DNA from: Thermococcus litoralis DSM 5473
GTDB lineage: Archaea; Methanobacteriota_B; Thermococci; Thermococcales; Thermococcaceae
Length of the DNA stretch: 64,000 nucleotides
NCBI RefSeq assembly: GCF_000246985.2
Contig: NC_022084.1
Coordinates: 429,994-493,993, forward strand
Direction: 5' to 3'
Of this stretch, positions 15,049 through 25,259 are shown piece by piece. The notes below the pieces were generated by a model. The model was not told the origin of the DNA. It was given only the letters and a program-made list of their open reading frames with translations, and did no database searches. The position numbers and the translations under genes were made by a program. The number at the start of each line of letters is the position of its first letter. Within the stretch, counting starts at the first letter, position 1.

Positions 15049-17907
15049 TCACCCCTCGTATATTATGTATTCTTTGTCTGTTATAAACACCGGTTCGACT
15101 CTTATTCCCCTTATTTCAACCTTATCCCCATATTCATTCTTGAGCTTCTCTATATAAGGCTGGATAACTTCTGGAAAACTTGCTTGACCTTTGAAGTAAA
15201 GTTCCCTGTTTGATGTGCTTAAGCCACTGGCAATTTTTTCATAATGGATTATATCCATGTGAGGCTCAAATGCGGCTTTTGGATCGTCTCTGTTCTCTCC
15301 CTCGGTTCTGATAAGATATATAACTGTAGCCCTAAGGTAAAGCTCTAAGTTGGAGTAGTCTTTTCTGAACCCAGCCCTTAACTCAAGTTCTCCACTTTGG
15401 CCATCGTTTAAAACTCTTATTGGGCTGACAATCCTGCCATTTAATTTTGGAGCTTCTGTAAGAGCTCCAACGGGGCCTTTCTGAACAAGGACAAGCTGAT
15501 ACTTTGTAGCGTTTGGGACTTTGAGACTAACTTCTATCGGCGTCTCGTTTAAATGATCGATGTTAACGTTTTGCGCTATAATCTGCTCACTTATGAGCTT
15601 ATCTCCATTGTAAGCCCTGAGCTTTATGGTGGCATCTTTAACGTCTCTTCCAAATGCCGATATGTAGAGCTTAGCCTTGTATTCCCCAGGAATAAGCTTT
15701 GACACTGGCGTCCATGTATCATTCTTGTAAACTTCAATCCTATACACTCCAAATGGAACGAATTCATAAGTTGCCAGATCTCCAGTATTCTTCACAAGCC
15801 TAAAGTTTGAGAGCAACTTTTGTGCAAAATCTGCTTCGGAGCTGACAGGTATACCAAACGCAAGCTTTAGGAAGTTGCTTGCTGCAACTTTGTAGTAAAC
15901 TGCCACTGCATAGTTGGGGAAGACATAAGCCACATATGGAAAGTCTCCCTTTCCGTTTATGATCTCCCCAGTTTGCATGATTATTGTCTGCACTGGCTCC
16001 CCTTGTTGGTTGCCAGCTAAGATTATCACCTTTTTCTGTTCCTCTTGTTCCACTATCTGAAGCTGAATGCCATATGGACTGTAAAAAGCATTATCACCTA
16101 TTTTTTGAGTAAATGGAAGTATCATACCACGATGATCTCTTTCGTCTCTTGTTATTGCCCCTCCAAGATAGCTTATGGCGTTAAATTTGGCCCAATCTTG
16201 AATCCAAGCAATAAAATAGTTAAGCTGCCAGCTCTCAAAATCAACTTCACTTTTGCTGCCATCGTTTGCCAAAAAGCGGGCAATTATATAGTCCCTGTCC
16301 CTCGCGTGACCACCGTCCGCACTTGCCCTCCTGTTTCCAAGGAGAGAGCTTTCAATCCAATAACCGTAGTCCCACCAAGAAGTTGCCGTATCGTATTCGT
16401 TTGTGTTCTCTCTAAGCCACTTAAGGGTTTCTTCCCAGCTCGGGCTTACAGCTTCACCGCTAACCTTTGCCGAGTTGTAAGTTGTGTTTGCTCCCACTAT
16501 TGGAATCGGAATAAAGAGGAGGACCAACAAGAAAGCATAGAGGGCTTTTGTTGAAACTTTTTCCTGCATGTTTTCCACTATTTTAAAGAGCTCCCCCACG
16601 AGAATTCCAAAGGTTAGCAAAACTGCGCCCGAGGCAAGGAATAAAAACCTCACCGCTGTCCACATGAGATATACTGAAAGTCCGTAAAACACCAAGAGGA
16701 ACAAATTCTTTGCATCGACTTTGTTTTGGCTTAAGGCTTTCAAAAATCTAAACGCAACTATTGCAATTCCGACAAGTGAGAGGAGAAAAATTATCCCATC
16801 GGTTCCCTTGACCGAGTAATACCTCTGTATATCCTCCCATTCCGTCTTTGCAAGCTCTTGGACAGTTTCATAAACTTGAGTTGATTGGTATGCTCCACTC
16901 ATAAGGGAGAAAAGCTTAGGCCCAACGTAAAGATAAGCTCCAGCAAAGCCTAGGAGTACTATCGCTGCAACAACTCCAAACCTATGTGTTTTGTCGGAAT
17001 AATTTAGATATCTGCCACCGTAGAGCATTATCGTCGTAAGTAGTGCCAGTCCAAGGAAAACTTCAAAGGCGAACTTTATGTGTCCTCCAACCTTCACAAT
17101 CCCACTCGGAGTCAATGCATAGCCAATGAGCAATATTCCAACATAAGCTGGATAAAATTCTATGGCAAACTTCTTGACGTCTTCAACTTTCCCGAAAACA
17201 AATGATACAATCACGTACAGGCTTGCAAAGCCCAAGAGAACCATAAGACCAAATGGGGAGCCGTTCCATACTGAGAGCATCAAAACTCCAAAGAGCACAA
17301 ATAGAGCACCAAAAAGTGATTTTCTCTTGACCTCTTTGGCTTCAAGATAGTAGAACATGAACAGAACTGCGTAGATGAAGAACATCAAAAACGGTCCATC
17401 TCCTCTGGCGTTTCCCGAGAAGGTTCTTGTCCAGTGGGCAACTGAAAACATCATAACCAAAGCCCCCCAAAGTCCTGCCCATTCTGAATGGAGTTTTCTC
17501 CCTAGGAGGTAAACTCCAATTATGCTGAAAAATCCAACAAGCGGAGGCCACATCTTGAAGACCTTTATCACTTCAAACCCAAATGCAGAGAGGAGCTTGT
17601 AGAGTAAAGCTGGAATTATGTACAAACCAAGGGGTTCCCCAATGAGAGAACCAAATGGTGCGTTAGCCAGAGAGTAATACTTGGGAATCCACTCCTTTAT
17701 CGCGAGCTTGTATATCTCAAAATGATAAAAGGTATCCGGGTCTATGAAGTACTTTGTTTGCCCAGTTGCTGCTCTAATCTTATAACCAATAAAAGCAACG
17801 ATAACAACCACGATAGGGAAAAGGTAAAGCCTGATTTTTGAAAAATCTAGAGAGGAAGGCTTCTCACTCTTAGTTTTTGGTTTTTCCTTAACTTTTGTTT
17901 CAACCAT
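15049..17907 (-). CDS. aglB: Oligosaccharyltransferase AglB (STT3)
   Basis: A 952-residue membrane enzyme that transfers lipid-linked glycan to Asn of secreted proteins. About a dozen membrane helices fill the first 500 residues, including the first-loop Asp/His region (FIDPDTFYHFEIYKLA). The signature WWDYG is within TATSWWDYGYWIESSLLGNR, followed by SADGGHARDRDY. The C-terminal half is a globular external domain with beta-rich parts. A stop then lies 10 bases after glmS in the same orientation; GlmS makes the glucosamine 6-phosphate that feeds the glycan pathway, so the two genes fit functionally. Confidence 0.96.
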   Translation of the reverse strand: MVETKVKEKPKTKSEKPSSLDFSKIRLYLFPIVVVIVAFIGYKIRAATGQTKYFIDPDTFYHFEIYKLAIKEWIPKYYSLANAPFGSLIGEPLGLYIIPALLYKLLSAFGFEVIKVFKMWPPLVGFFSIIGVYLLGRKLHSEWAGLWGALVMMFSVAHWTRTFSGNARGDGPFLMFFIYAVLFMFYYLEAKEVKRKSLFGALFVLFGVLMLSVWNGSPFGLMVLLGFASLYVIVSFVFGKVEDVKKFAIEFYPAYVGILLIGYALTPSGIVKVGGHIKFAFEVFLGLALLTTIMLYGGRYLNYSDKTHRFGVVAAIVLLGFAGAYLYVGPKLFSLMSGAYQSTQVYETVQELAKTEWEDIQRYYSVKGTDGIIFLLSLVGIAIVAFRFLKALSQNKVDAKNLFLLVFYGLSVYLMWTAVRFLFLASGAVLLTFGILVGELFKIVENMQEKVSTKALYAFLLVLLFIPIPIVGANTTYNSAKVSGEAVSPSWEETLKWLRENTNEYDTATSWWDYGYWIESSLLGNRRASADGGHARDRDYIIARFLANDGSKSEVDFESWQLNYFIAWIQDWAKFNAISYLGGAITRDERDHRGMILPFTQKIGDNAFYSPYGIQLQIVEQEEQKKVIILAGNQQGEPVQTIIMQTGEIINGKGDFPYVAYVFPNYAVAVYYKVAASNFLKLAFGIPVSSEADFAQKLLSNFRLVKNTGDLATYEFVPFGVYRIEVYKNDTWTPVSKLIPGEYKAKLYISAFGRDVKDATIKLRAYNGDKLISEQIIAQNVNIDHLNETPIEVSLKVPNATKYQLVLVQKGPVGALTEAPKLNGRIVSPIRVLNDGQSGELELRAGFRKDYSNLELYLRATVIYLIRTEGENRDDPKAAFEPHMDIIHYEKIASGLSTSNRELYFKGQASFPEVIQPYIEKLKNEYGDKVEIRGIRVEPVFITDKEYIIYEG

Positions 17908-17917
17908 TTATATCACC

Positions 17918-19723
17918 TCACTCTACGGTTACAGATTTTGCCAGATTTCTCGGCTTATCGGGATCGTTACCCCTCAACACAGCCAGGTGATAAGCAAGCA
18001 ATTGAAGTGGTACTATATACACAACAGGACTTAAAAGCTCATCTATTTTTGGCATCTTCAAAAAGACTTCGCTAACTTTTTCCAGCTCTTCATTGTCTCC
18101 CAAGCTGATTACAAGCCCTTTTCTTGCGTTGACTTCCTGTATATTGGAGACCATCTTATCAAATGTCTTTCCGCTTGGGGCAATGGCAACAACCGGAACA
18201 CCTTCTTCGATCAGAGCTAGGGGGCCGTGCTTAAGTTCTCCAGCAGAAAGACCCTCCGCATGGATATAGCTGATTTCCTTAAGCTTTAGAGCACCCTCAA
18301 GAGCTGTTGCAACGCTTATCCCCCGTCCTATGTAGAAGAAATCTCTTCTGTCTACCAGCTCATCAGCAAGGGATTTTATCTTGTTCTCATATCCAAGCAC
18401 AGCCTCAATGTACCTCGGAAGTTCCAAAAGCTCAGCTTCGAGTTTCTTAAGATAATCCTCATCCACTGTGTTGAGTATCTTGGCTAGTGCTATTGCAAGC
18501 ATTGTCAAAACGGTAAGCTGGGTTGTGTACGTCTTTGTTGCCGCTACTCCTATTTCCGGACCTGCATGGGTGTATATTACAAGGTCGCTCAGCCTAGTAG
18601 CCATGCTCCCAACAACGTTAACAATGCTTAGAACTTTTGCACCCTTCTTTTTAGCCAATCTTATTGCCGCCAGAGTGTCTGCAGTTTCTCCACTTTGAGT
18701 AATGGCGATTACAAGGGAATTTTCGTCAACTATGTTCTCAAACTCATACCTAAACTCGCTTGCCTCCTCAACAAGGACAGGTTTGTTTGCCAGTCTTTGA
18801 AAGAGGTATTTGGCGGCAATTCCTGCATGATAAGAGGTCCCCATAGCCACAACAAATATCTTCTCGTATTTGGCTATCTCCTTAGCAACTTGATCTATTG
18901 TTTCCAAGTTGCCGTAAATTGCTTCCTTCACAGCCTTTGGCTGTTCATGAATTTCCTTAAGCATGAAGTGTGGGTAGCCTTGTTTTTCAGCCATTTCAAG
19001 GGTCCAATTAATTTCATGGATTTCTTTTTTCTTTTCTTTTCCTGTCCCAAGGTCTTTCACTGTAAATGCATCTTTGCTAACCACTGCATACTCTCCATCA
19101 TCCAGGAACACAACTTTATTCGTGTAAGGTAAAAATGCAGGAATATCGGAGGCAGCAAACATCTCCCCGTTTCCAATCCCAAGGACGAGCGGACTTTCAT
19201 TTCTGACAAAGTATAGATGCTCTTTGTCCTCAGCATACATTATGCCAAGGGCAAACGAACCCCTGAGTTTCAACAACGCCTTGCGGAGGGCATCTTCAAA
19301 GGTAGATGAGTCCTTTAAAGCTTCTTCAATTAGATGCGCTATCACTTCTGTATCAGTGTCGCTCTTGAACGTGTGGCCTTTTTTCTCAAGCTCGCTTCTA
19401 AGTTCAAGGTAGTTTTCAATTATTCCATTGTGAACAACCGCTATTTTTCCAGTACAATCGGTATGGGGATGGGCGTTGATATCGTTAGGAATTCCATGTG
19501 TTGCCCATCTCGTGTGCCCAATTCCCCTGTTGCCAGGCATTTCGTGAAGTCTAAGCTTTTCTTTAAGCTCATCTATTTTCCCAGCCCCTTTTTTTATAAA
19601 AAGCTCTCCCTGTTCAGTTACAATTCCAGCTGAGTCGTATCCCCTGTATTCCAGTCTTTTAAGCCCTTCCACTAAAATTTCAGCAGCTTCCCTGTCTCCA
19701 ATATACCCGATTATACCGCACAT
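17918..19723 (-). CDS. glmS: Glutamine:fructose-6-phosphate aminotransferase
   Basis: A 601-residue enzyme that makes glucosamine 6-phosphate. The N-terminal class II amidotransferase domain begins [15 protein letters not shown], Cys2 being the nucleophile after Met removal. Two SIS isomerase domains follow ([60 protein letters not shown]). The protein ends LAKSVTVE, as usual for GlmS. It is upstream of aglB with a 10-base gap, so probably co-transcribed. The 19724-19965 gap holds divergent promoters and no clear RNA gene. Confidence 0.97.
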   Translation of the reverse strand: MCGIIGYIGDREAAEILVEGLKRLEYRGYDSAGIVTEQGELFIKKGAGKIDELKEKLRLHEMPGNRGIGHTRWATHGIPNDINAHPHTDCTGKIAVVHNGIIENYLELRSELEKKGHTFKSDTDTEVIAHLIEEALKDSSTFEDALRKALLKLRGSFALGIMYAEDKEHLYFVRNESPLVLGIGNGEMFAASDIPAFLPYTNKVVFLDDGEYAVVSKDAFTVKDLGTGKEKKKEIHEINWTLEMAEKQGYPHFMLKEIHEQPKAVKEAIYGNLETIDQVAKEIAKYEKIFVVAMGTSYHAGIAAKYLFQRLANKPVLVEEASEFRYEFENIVDENSLVIAITQSGETADTLAAIRLAKKKGAKVLSIVNVVGSMATRLSDLVIYTHAGPEIGVAATKTYTTQLTVLTMLAIALAKILNTVDEDYLKKLEAELLELPRYIEAVLGYENKIKSLADELVDRRDFFYIGRGISVATALEGALKLKEISYIHAEGLSAGELKHGPLALIEEGVPVVAIAPSGKTFDKMVSNIQEVNARKGLVISLGDNEELEKVSEVFLKMPKIDELLSPVVYIVPLQLLAYHLAVLRGNDPDKPRNLAKSVTVE

Positions 19724-19977
19724 TGTGCTGCCTCCGCTCTTTGTACTGTAAATCGTAATGGTTCAAACTAATTAAAAGGATTTCCATAAAACTGTTACCG
19801 CAACCGTTGTGTTCTTTACTCCGTTTCGGTGTTTCTTTTGAGATATTGTTCAAAACACTTTCTTTTGGTTTTTAAGCCCTGCAGTTATGACTAAATATCA
19901 GAAGAAGTGGAATAGCACAAGAGAGATTTCCAAAAAACCTATATATTCCAAACAACCTTAGTATCTTGGGTGGGTTA

Positions 19978-20181
19978 ATGGAGAAGAAGCTGGATGAATT
20001 CATAAACGGTTCCATTAAAATAAGGAGCGAAAATAAAGCCAAAACCTCCAAGAAAAAGAGACTTAAATCAACTAAACTGGATAATTTTTTACCCGATGAG
20101 CACATAAACTATTTTAAAGCCCTTCGCATCGGCTCAAAAAGGATACAAAGGGCAAAAATAGTCGAAATTCAGGAAGATTAA
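19978..20181 (+). CDS. Small basic hypothetical protein
   Basis: A 67-residue Lys-rich protein (MEKKLDEFINGSIKIR..., SKKKRLKSTKLDNFLPDEHINYF). GGTGGG precedes the ATG at 19978 and a TATA box (CCTATATATTCC, 19938-19949) precedes that, so it is very likely expressed. The C-terminal half (HINYFKALRIGSKRIQRAKIVEIQED) looks like a small alpha/beta unit. I do not recognise a family. Its end overlaps the convergent methyltransferase gene by 4 bases. Confidence 0.65.
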   Translation: MEKKLDEFINGSIKIRSENKAKTSKKKRLKSTKLDNFLPDEHINYFKALRIGSKRIQRAKIVEIQED

Positions 20182-21323
20182 TCGAGGGGCTCAGCTATTA
20201 TTGCTTTGTCTTTGAATTTGAATAGGTAAGCCCTCTTCTCTCCTTTCAGACCTTGTTCAACTCTTCTCCTGAACTGCCAGTATTCTTTGTCAGGAATTGA
20301 AATCTTTAGGGTAACCCTGCCATATCCTTCCCTCTTTAAAAAGTCGTTTATCCTCACTGGATGGAAGTCGAGAACACTTCTTACGATGTAGCGTCTCTTG
20401 AAGTATTCGCTGTTAACTTCTTCATCACTCGTTGCAACTGCTCTGCGTTTTTCCCGAATGAGCATCCATAGGTTGCCTCCTACTGCGTGAAAGAGCTCGT
20501 TTATTAGGTCAGCATAGTCAATGCTCCGCGGAATTTCATACAAATAATCTTTAACTTCTCCACTCCACTCGATGATGTTTTCAAGATTGGGGTTGCTTTC
20601 AAGTCTAACTCCCTTAGGAAGCATAACTGCAGAGCGCTCTGCCTTAGCTAAGGGCTCAAAATAGAAAGTCAGCCTGTTGAGTGCTCCATATAAATCAATG
20701 TACTCAAATTCACCTCTCCACGGGACTTTTTCTCTCCTTATCTGAGGTGGGAGATCAAAGATAAAAGCATCGGTCTTGTGCTTATAAGCCTCATAAACTT
20801 CAAGAGGACTCGGGAGGAGATCCTCAAGTCTCCTTTCAGGCATCTCCGGAGGTCTTGCGGGATCGGAGAATACTACATCAGCATCTATCTGATCAACAAC
20901 TTCCTTACTTAGGCTGTCCCCATGAATGAAGGTTATCTTATCTTTAACCCCATATTTCTCGGCATTTTTCATTGCGTAGAAGAGCTTTTTCTCATCGATG
21001 TCTATAGCATAGGCTTTTTCTGCATATTTTGCGAAGAATATCAGCTGGATTCCAACTCCACAGCTCACATCTGCTATGCTTTTTGGTTTGACTCTCTTTG
21101 CCCTATATTCAGCCACAACCTCGTGAGTGGCGTACCTAAGGCCTTCCAAGTCCATCCACAGATCAGTTCTTGAGAACTTATCCTTTGCCCTTATCCTTGC
21201 CCTCGCTATCTCGATTATCTCGTCAGCTTTTTCTTTAGGAAGTCTCGCCCGTATTTTTCTCTCGTCTAGACCTCGCTTTATCATCTCAACAGTTTGCTCA
21301 ATAAGCGCTTCCATTTCTTCCAT
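20178..21323 (-). CDS. Class I SAM-dependent methyltransferase with THUMP-like C-terminal domain
   Basis: A 381-residue protein. A helical N-terminus precedes the SAM-binding motif I IADVSCGVGIQLIFFAKYAEKAYAID (about residues 93-118). Motif IV is FSDPARPPEMPERR, close to the DPAR motif of the methyltransferase family that carries a THUMP-like domain. The C-terminal 100 residues (RYIVRSVLDFHPVRINDFLKREGYGR...) fit that small domain. The substrate is probably RNA by family resemblance, but this is inference. Nothing nearby gives more context. Confidence 0.75.
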   Translation of the reverse strand: MEEMEALIEQTVEMIKRGLDERKIRARLPKEKADEIIEIARARIRAKDKFSRTDLWMDLEGLRYATHEVVAEYRAKRVKPKSIADVSCGVGIQLIFFAKYAEKAYAIDIDEKKLFYAMKNAEKYGVKDKITFIHGDSLSKEVVDQIDADVVFSDPARPPEMPERRLEDLLPSPLEVYEAYKHKTDAFIFDLPPQIRREKVPWRGEFEYIDLYGALNRLTFYFEPLAKAERSAVMLPKGVRLESNPNLENIIEWSGEVKDYLYEIPRSIDYADLINELFHAVGGNLWMLIREKRRAVATSDEEVNSEYFKRRYIVRSVLDFHPVRINDFLKREGYGRVTLKISIPDKEYWQFRRRVEQGLKGEKRAYLFKFKDKAIIAEPLD

Positions 21324-21412
21324 TCTCTCACCTGTTTTCCATTTTTATTCAATTTTTAAAGGTTTATGGGAAATAATTTAAAGATATCAAGTGAAACTTA
21401 GTGGGGGAGAGC

Positions 21413-22960
21413 ATGAACCTTAGAAAGAAGCTTTATTTTGTAGCAGTAGCTGCAATAATAGTTGGAACCTTCTGGTACTCATATGAGAAAGCTTCCAGTT
21501 CAGAACTCTATGACTACATTGGAGATGAGGTATGGTATATCCCAGCAGCTAGGAACGTCCTCCACAAGCTTGGAGCTGAACTTCATTACGTAAACGATAC
21601 AACAAATTCAGAAGGGGTGAATATAATTGCAAGCGGAGAAATTATTAAGGGGCATGTAAAAGTCTCTGCTTTTGGATTTGAATTCACGAGACCTTATACG
21701 AGAAACGTAAACCTTCAAACGCCAGCAATTCTCTCAAAGTTGGGAATAAGAGTAGAATTTATACCCTTAAACAAAACCCCATCTCCTGATTTTGATGAGA
21801 TCAAGTTTAAAATCGAAACAATAGCGAGAAAATACAACTACACTTATTACAAACCATATTCTAATTTTGACGGCGTTTACTATGAAATCCCCCGCGAAAA
21901 CCTCAAAGCCTTCATAGAAGAAGTCAAAAGCATAGAAGGGGTTGAAGTCGTAAAAGGCTTCCGCTATCCTGATAAGGAGAACATCCAAAACTATCTGAAC
22001 ACGGAGCATCCATTTTTGGGGAAGGATATAATAATGCTTGGAATGCTGATAGAGGACAAGCCTATCTTCTGGCGTTTGCCAGGGCTGATAGAACACGCTA
22101 TAATAAACATTCTCGTCTTCTTAGCTGCATATAAAATCTCAAAGAGTTATCTTGCAGCTTTCATAGCGTTGATATTTTCTGCCTTTGATCCCCTTCTTTA
22201 CGCAACGTCCCTTGCTGCAATGCTTGATATACACGTGGCGTTCTTCACTGCGGTTTTCATGTACTTCCTGATCTCTGAGAAATACAATTCAAGCGGTCTT
22301 TCCATAGGTCTCGCTGCAGCCACAAAACTAAACGGTGCCTTTCCTTATCCAGTTTTGCTCATAAAAAGCTTAAGGGATAAAATTAGGATTAGGGAGATTC
22401 TGCTCTCGGCACTTATTTTACCTGCCCTCGGATTTTTACTACCACAGATCACGATAATAAAGGCAATAGGATTCTTCCCATGGCTTTCTGAGTTCATTGG
22501 AAGCTTTGGATGGCATCTCAGTTACAAAGGAGATCATCCGGCGAATTCACCTTTCTGGGAGTGGTTCCTAAGCCTTAAGCCATTTCCCTTTCACTACAAC
22601 CCAGATATCTTCGCGGCAACAGACCCAATTTTGATGCTCTCCATGGTTGTGTTTATATTCACAATCCCCTATGCTGCAACAAGAAGAAGAAAGCTTTTGG
22701 TGCCTTTTGGGATATTCTGGAGCACAATAGCTTTTTATGCTCTCCAGTGGATTTTAGGTGGAAAAACCCAGTTCAGCTTTTATGCCACTCCGTTAGTTCC
22801 TCCGGGAGCGGTGGCACTTGGAGTAATGGCATACGACATAATAAAGTGGGAGTACTTCGAAAGGTCTATCAGAATGTACTGGGAATGGATGAGAGGCATC
22901 TCAACATGGATAAAGGAAACCTTCGAAAGGATTAAGGCTTTTTTAAGAAGTCCAAGATAG
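21413..22960 (+). CDS. PMT/GT39-like membrane glycosyltransferase
   Basis: A 515-residue membrane protein resembling dolichyl-phosphate-mannose protein mannosyltransferases. The luminal catalytic-type acidic pair is in YIGDEVWYIPAARNVL (about residues 36-51), and EHPFLGKDIIMLGML corresponds to the PMT HPPLGK motif. A long extracytoplasmic loop lies between these; about nine helices follow. Start: ATG 21413 after GGGGGAG; an in-frame GTG at 21401 overlaps that site. Its 3' end overlaps the convergent rnhB by 29 bases. Acceptor and donor are unknown; it could serve S-layer glycosylation together with AglB. Confidence 0.75.
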   Translation: MNLRKKLYFVAVAAIIVGTFWYSYEKASSSELYDYIGDEVWYIPAARNVLHKLGAELHYVNDTTNSEGVNIIASGEIIKGHVKVSAFGFEFTRPYTRNVNLQTPAILSKLGIRVEFIPLNKTPSPDFDEIKFKIETIARKYNYTYYKPYSNFDGVYYEIPRENLKAFIEEVKSIEGVEVVKGFRYPDKENIQNYLNTEHPFLGKDIIMLGMLIEDKPIFWRLPGLIEHAIINILVFLAAYKISKSYLAAFIALIFSAFDPLLYATSLAAMLDIHVAFFTAVFMYFLISEKYNSSGLSIGLAAATKLNGAFPYPVLLIKSLRDKIRIREILLSALILPALGFLLPQITIIKAIGFFPWLSEFIGSFGWHLSYKGDHPANSPFWEWFLSLKPFPFHYNPDIFAATDPILMLSMVVFIFTIPYAATRRRKLLVPFGIFWSTIAFYALQWILGGKTQFSFYATPLVPPGAVALGVMAYDIIKWEYFERSIRMYWEWMRGISTWIKETFERIKAFLRSPR

Positions 22961-23606
22961 TGGGCTGAGTCTTTTTAGCTTTTAGTTTTTCTTCTATCTT
23001 TCTAAGGGTCTTCCAGCTTTTCCTCACTATTGGGGGGAATTCCCCATGAGCCTTGTAATACTCCTCCAGAAACCTCCTTGTAATTGGATCACTTGGATAT
23101 CCTGAGCCTATCTCCCCATAAAGCTCCTTGAGCTTCTCTATTGCCCTGTCACGGGTAACTTTAGCTAGTATTGATGCAGCAGCCACTGGAATGTACTTTG
23201 AATCTGCCTTATGTTCGGCGATTATCTTTGGAGAGAAGGAAAGTCTTTCACCTATAATGTCGCCAAAGCGCTTTTCCTTGACATCGGCCGCATCTATGTA
23301 GAGCACATCCGGCTTAACTTTAAGGGAGTTCAACGCTTTGGCAAAGTTTTCAATTTCAAGCTCGTTCATTGTACCATCTCTGCCGTCTATCTCCTCTGGG
23401 GAAAGCTGAATGATAACGTGGTCATCAACTATTTGCACAATCTCCTCAAATAGCTCTTCTCTTCTTTTTGGTGTTAGCTTTTTTGAATCTTTGACTCCCA
23501 AAGCTTCAAGCTCCTGCATACGGGATTCATCGACAACAACCGCTGCAATTACAAGAGGGCCTATAACTGGTCCCCTGCCGGCTTCATCTATTCCTCCCAG
23601 CTTCAT
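22932..23606 (-). CDS. rnhB: Ribonuclease HII
   Basis: A 224-residue enzyme that cuts RNA in RNA-DNA hybrids and at single ribonucleotides. Catalytic residues are visible: D and E in GGIDEAGRGPVIGP, D in VLYIDAADVK, and D in ILAKVTRDRAIEKL. The C-terminus QPTILDFLKKP is a plausible PCNA-interacting (PIP) motif. Its start is 5 bases after the metal-transport permease stop on the same strand. The overlap with the convergent glycosyltransferase is in the C-terminal tail. Confidence 0.96.
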   Translation of the reverse strand: MKLGGIDEAGRGPVIGPLVIAAVVVDESRMQELEALGVKDSKKLTPKRREELFEEIVQIVDDHVIIQLSPEEIDGRDGTMNELEIENFAKALNSLKVKPDVLYIDAADVKEKRFGDIIGERLSFSPKIIAEHKADSKYIPVAAASILAKVTRDRAIEKLKELYGEIGSGYPSDPITRRFLEEYYKAHGEFPPIVRKSWKTLRKIEEKLKAKKTQPTILDFLKKP

Positions 23607-23610
23607 ATCC

Positions 23611-24432
23611 CTACCTCCTCAAGACTAAGAACCCATAGACAAGCCCCAGCATTATCGTAGCTATTCCGCTTGGAGGGATGTCTGTTAAGTAAGCCAGCAC
23701 TATTGAGAGTACCTGCACTAAGAGAGTTAAACCTAAGCTTATTCCAAGAATCTTTCTCAAGTCATTGCTGAGCATCATGGCTATTGTACCTGGCAAAACC
23801 GCCACAACCTGGAGGGTTATCAATCCAACGGTTCTAACTATTAACGCACCAGTAGCGCCCACGAGAACGTAGAGCAAAGTGAGATAAAACCTCGCATTAC
23901 CTGAATAGGTCTCAAGTCCCTCAGCATCGAAGCTAACGTATAGGAAATCACGGTAAAATGCAAGCATCACAAAGAATATCAAGGCACCTCCTAAGACCAA
24001 AAAAATCAAGTCGTTGAGCGTTATCAGGAAAAGCTCCCCCGTTAAATAGGATACTATGCTTTGGGAGAGGGCAAAATATGGCTTGCTCGCCATAACCTTA
24101 TACAGAACTCCAAAAGCCAGTACAGTAGAGCCAGCTATAAAGCTCGCTATTACCCCTATTGCGGTGTCACTGCTGAATCCTCTATTTTCGAGAAGAGCTA
24201 TTAGGATAACAACAAAAATCGTGATTATTAGAGCCACCCACAGAACCAGAGAAAAGTTTGAAAATATCAGCCCGAGTATCATTCCCAAAACAGCTCCAAA
24301 GAGCAAGGAGTGGAAAGTAGCATGGGTAAGAAAAGCTAAGCCCTTCATGTTTATCAGGGGACTCAGCATACCCAGTAAAACGCTGACCATTACCCCACCT
24401 AAGAGAGCCCTGAGCAAGTACTCGGGGATCAA
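23611..24432 (-). CDS. Metal-type ABC transporter permease (ZnuB/TroC family)
   Basis: A 273-residue integral membrane protein with about eight helices. The ABC-3 family features include FLTHATFHSLLFGAVLG (usually HA.FPG or similar), GFSSDTAIGVIASF and VRTVGLITLQVVAVLPGTIAMML. It forms the channel for zinc or manganese uptake with the ATPase encoded just upstream (ATGA overlap). No substrate-binding lipoprotein is adjacent, so it must be elsewhere. The metal cannot be told from sequence. Confidence 0.85.
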   Translation of the reverse strand: MIPEYLLRALLGGVMVSVLLGMLSPLINMKGLAFLTHATFHSLLFGAVLGMILGLIFSNFSLVLWVALIITIFVVILIALLENRGFSSDTAIGVIASFIAGSTVLAFGVLYKVMASKPYFALSQSIVSYLTGELFLITLNDLIFLVLGGALIFFVMLAFYRDFLYVSFDAEGLETYSGNARFYLTLLYVLVGATGALIVRTVGLITLQVVAVLPGTIAMMLSNDLRKILGISLGLTLLVQVLSIVLAYLTDIPPSGIATIMLGLVYGFLVLRR

Positions 24433-25223
24433 ACTTCTCCCCTCCCGTGAAGGTGAACGTCTCCTATAAAGCAGTACATTCTCTTCCCCACTCTAACCGC
24501 TTTGGATAGAGGTCCGTAGACTTTGGTTATAATTTCATCCCTAAGAACTTCTTCTGGAGCTCCAAAGGCTATAAGTCTTTTATTGATAAGCATTATCTTG
24601 TCCCCTATTTCCGTTAATGGATTAGGATCATGAGTTGTTATTATCATCGTTAACCCCATCTCACGCTTTATTTTTGCAAGGACGGAAACTACCTCAACTC
24701 TGGCACTGGGGTCTAGGGCAGACAACGGCTCGTCCAAAAGGAGAAGCTGGGGTTTTGAAACGAGTGCCCTGGCCAATAGAACCCTCTGCTTTTGTCCGCC
24801 GCTAAGCTCTGCAAACCTTTTGTTTTTTATCTCCCCAAGCCCCACAAAGTCCAAAGCTTCTTCAGCTTCTTTTAGGATTGATTTTGGAATATTGAAGTGA
24901 ATGAGACCCTTTTTGTAAAGGGCCCCCATTGCAACTACTTCAATAGCCTTCAAAGGCACACGTTCGTTTAAAGAATGACTCTGGGGAACATATGAGATTA
25001 AATCCTTCACTTCAACAGGGGGCTTTCCAAAAACAAGAAGCTTGCCTTCATAGGATTTATGAAGCCCTGCAATCGTTCTAAGAAGACTTGTTTTTCCCGC
25101 ACCATTTGGACCCAGCAAAAGAAGAGTCTCTCCACTATCCAGCTTAAAAGTGATATCTTCAACTGCTTTATAGTTGTCGTAGTAAATCGTTAGGTTTTCA
25201 GCTAGTATCAATTTCTCACCCAC
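24429..25223 (-). CDS. Metal-type ABC transporter ATP-binding protein (ZnuC-like)
   Basis: A 264-residue ATPase with Walker A LLGPNGAGKTSLLRTIAG (about residues 36-53), Q-loop YVPQSHSL, signature LSGGQKQRVLLARALV, Walker B LLLLDEPLSALDP and switch His in IITTHD. The C-terminal extension ends in MYCFIGDVHLHGRGEV, where the His-rich stretch could touch metal. It overlaps the permease gene by 4 bases. Uptake of Zn, Mn or Fe is a family-level inference. Confidence 0.9.
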   Translation of the reverse strand: MGEKLILAENLTIYYDNYKAVEDITFKLDSGETLLLLGPNGAGKTSLLRTIAGLHKSYEGKLLVFGKPPVEVKDLISYVPQSHSLNERVPLKAIEVVAMGALYKKGLIHFNIPKSILKEAEEALDFVGLGEIKNKRFAELSGGQKQRVLLARALVSKPQLLLLDEPLSALDPSARVEVVSVLAKIKREMGLTMIITTHDPNPLTEIGDKIMLINKRLIAFGAPEEVLRDEIITKVYGPLSKAVRVGKRMYCFIGDVHLHGRGEV

Positions 25224-25259
25224 AATTAGGGTTCCCTAAAAAATTTAAAAATGTTACTA

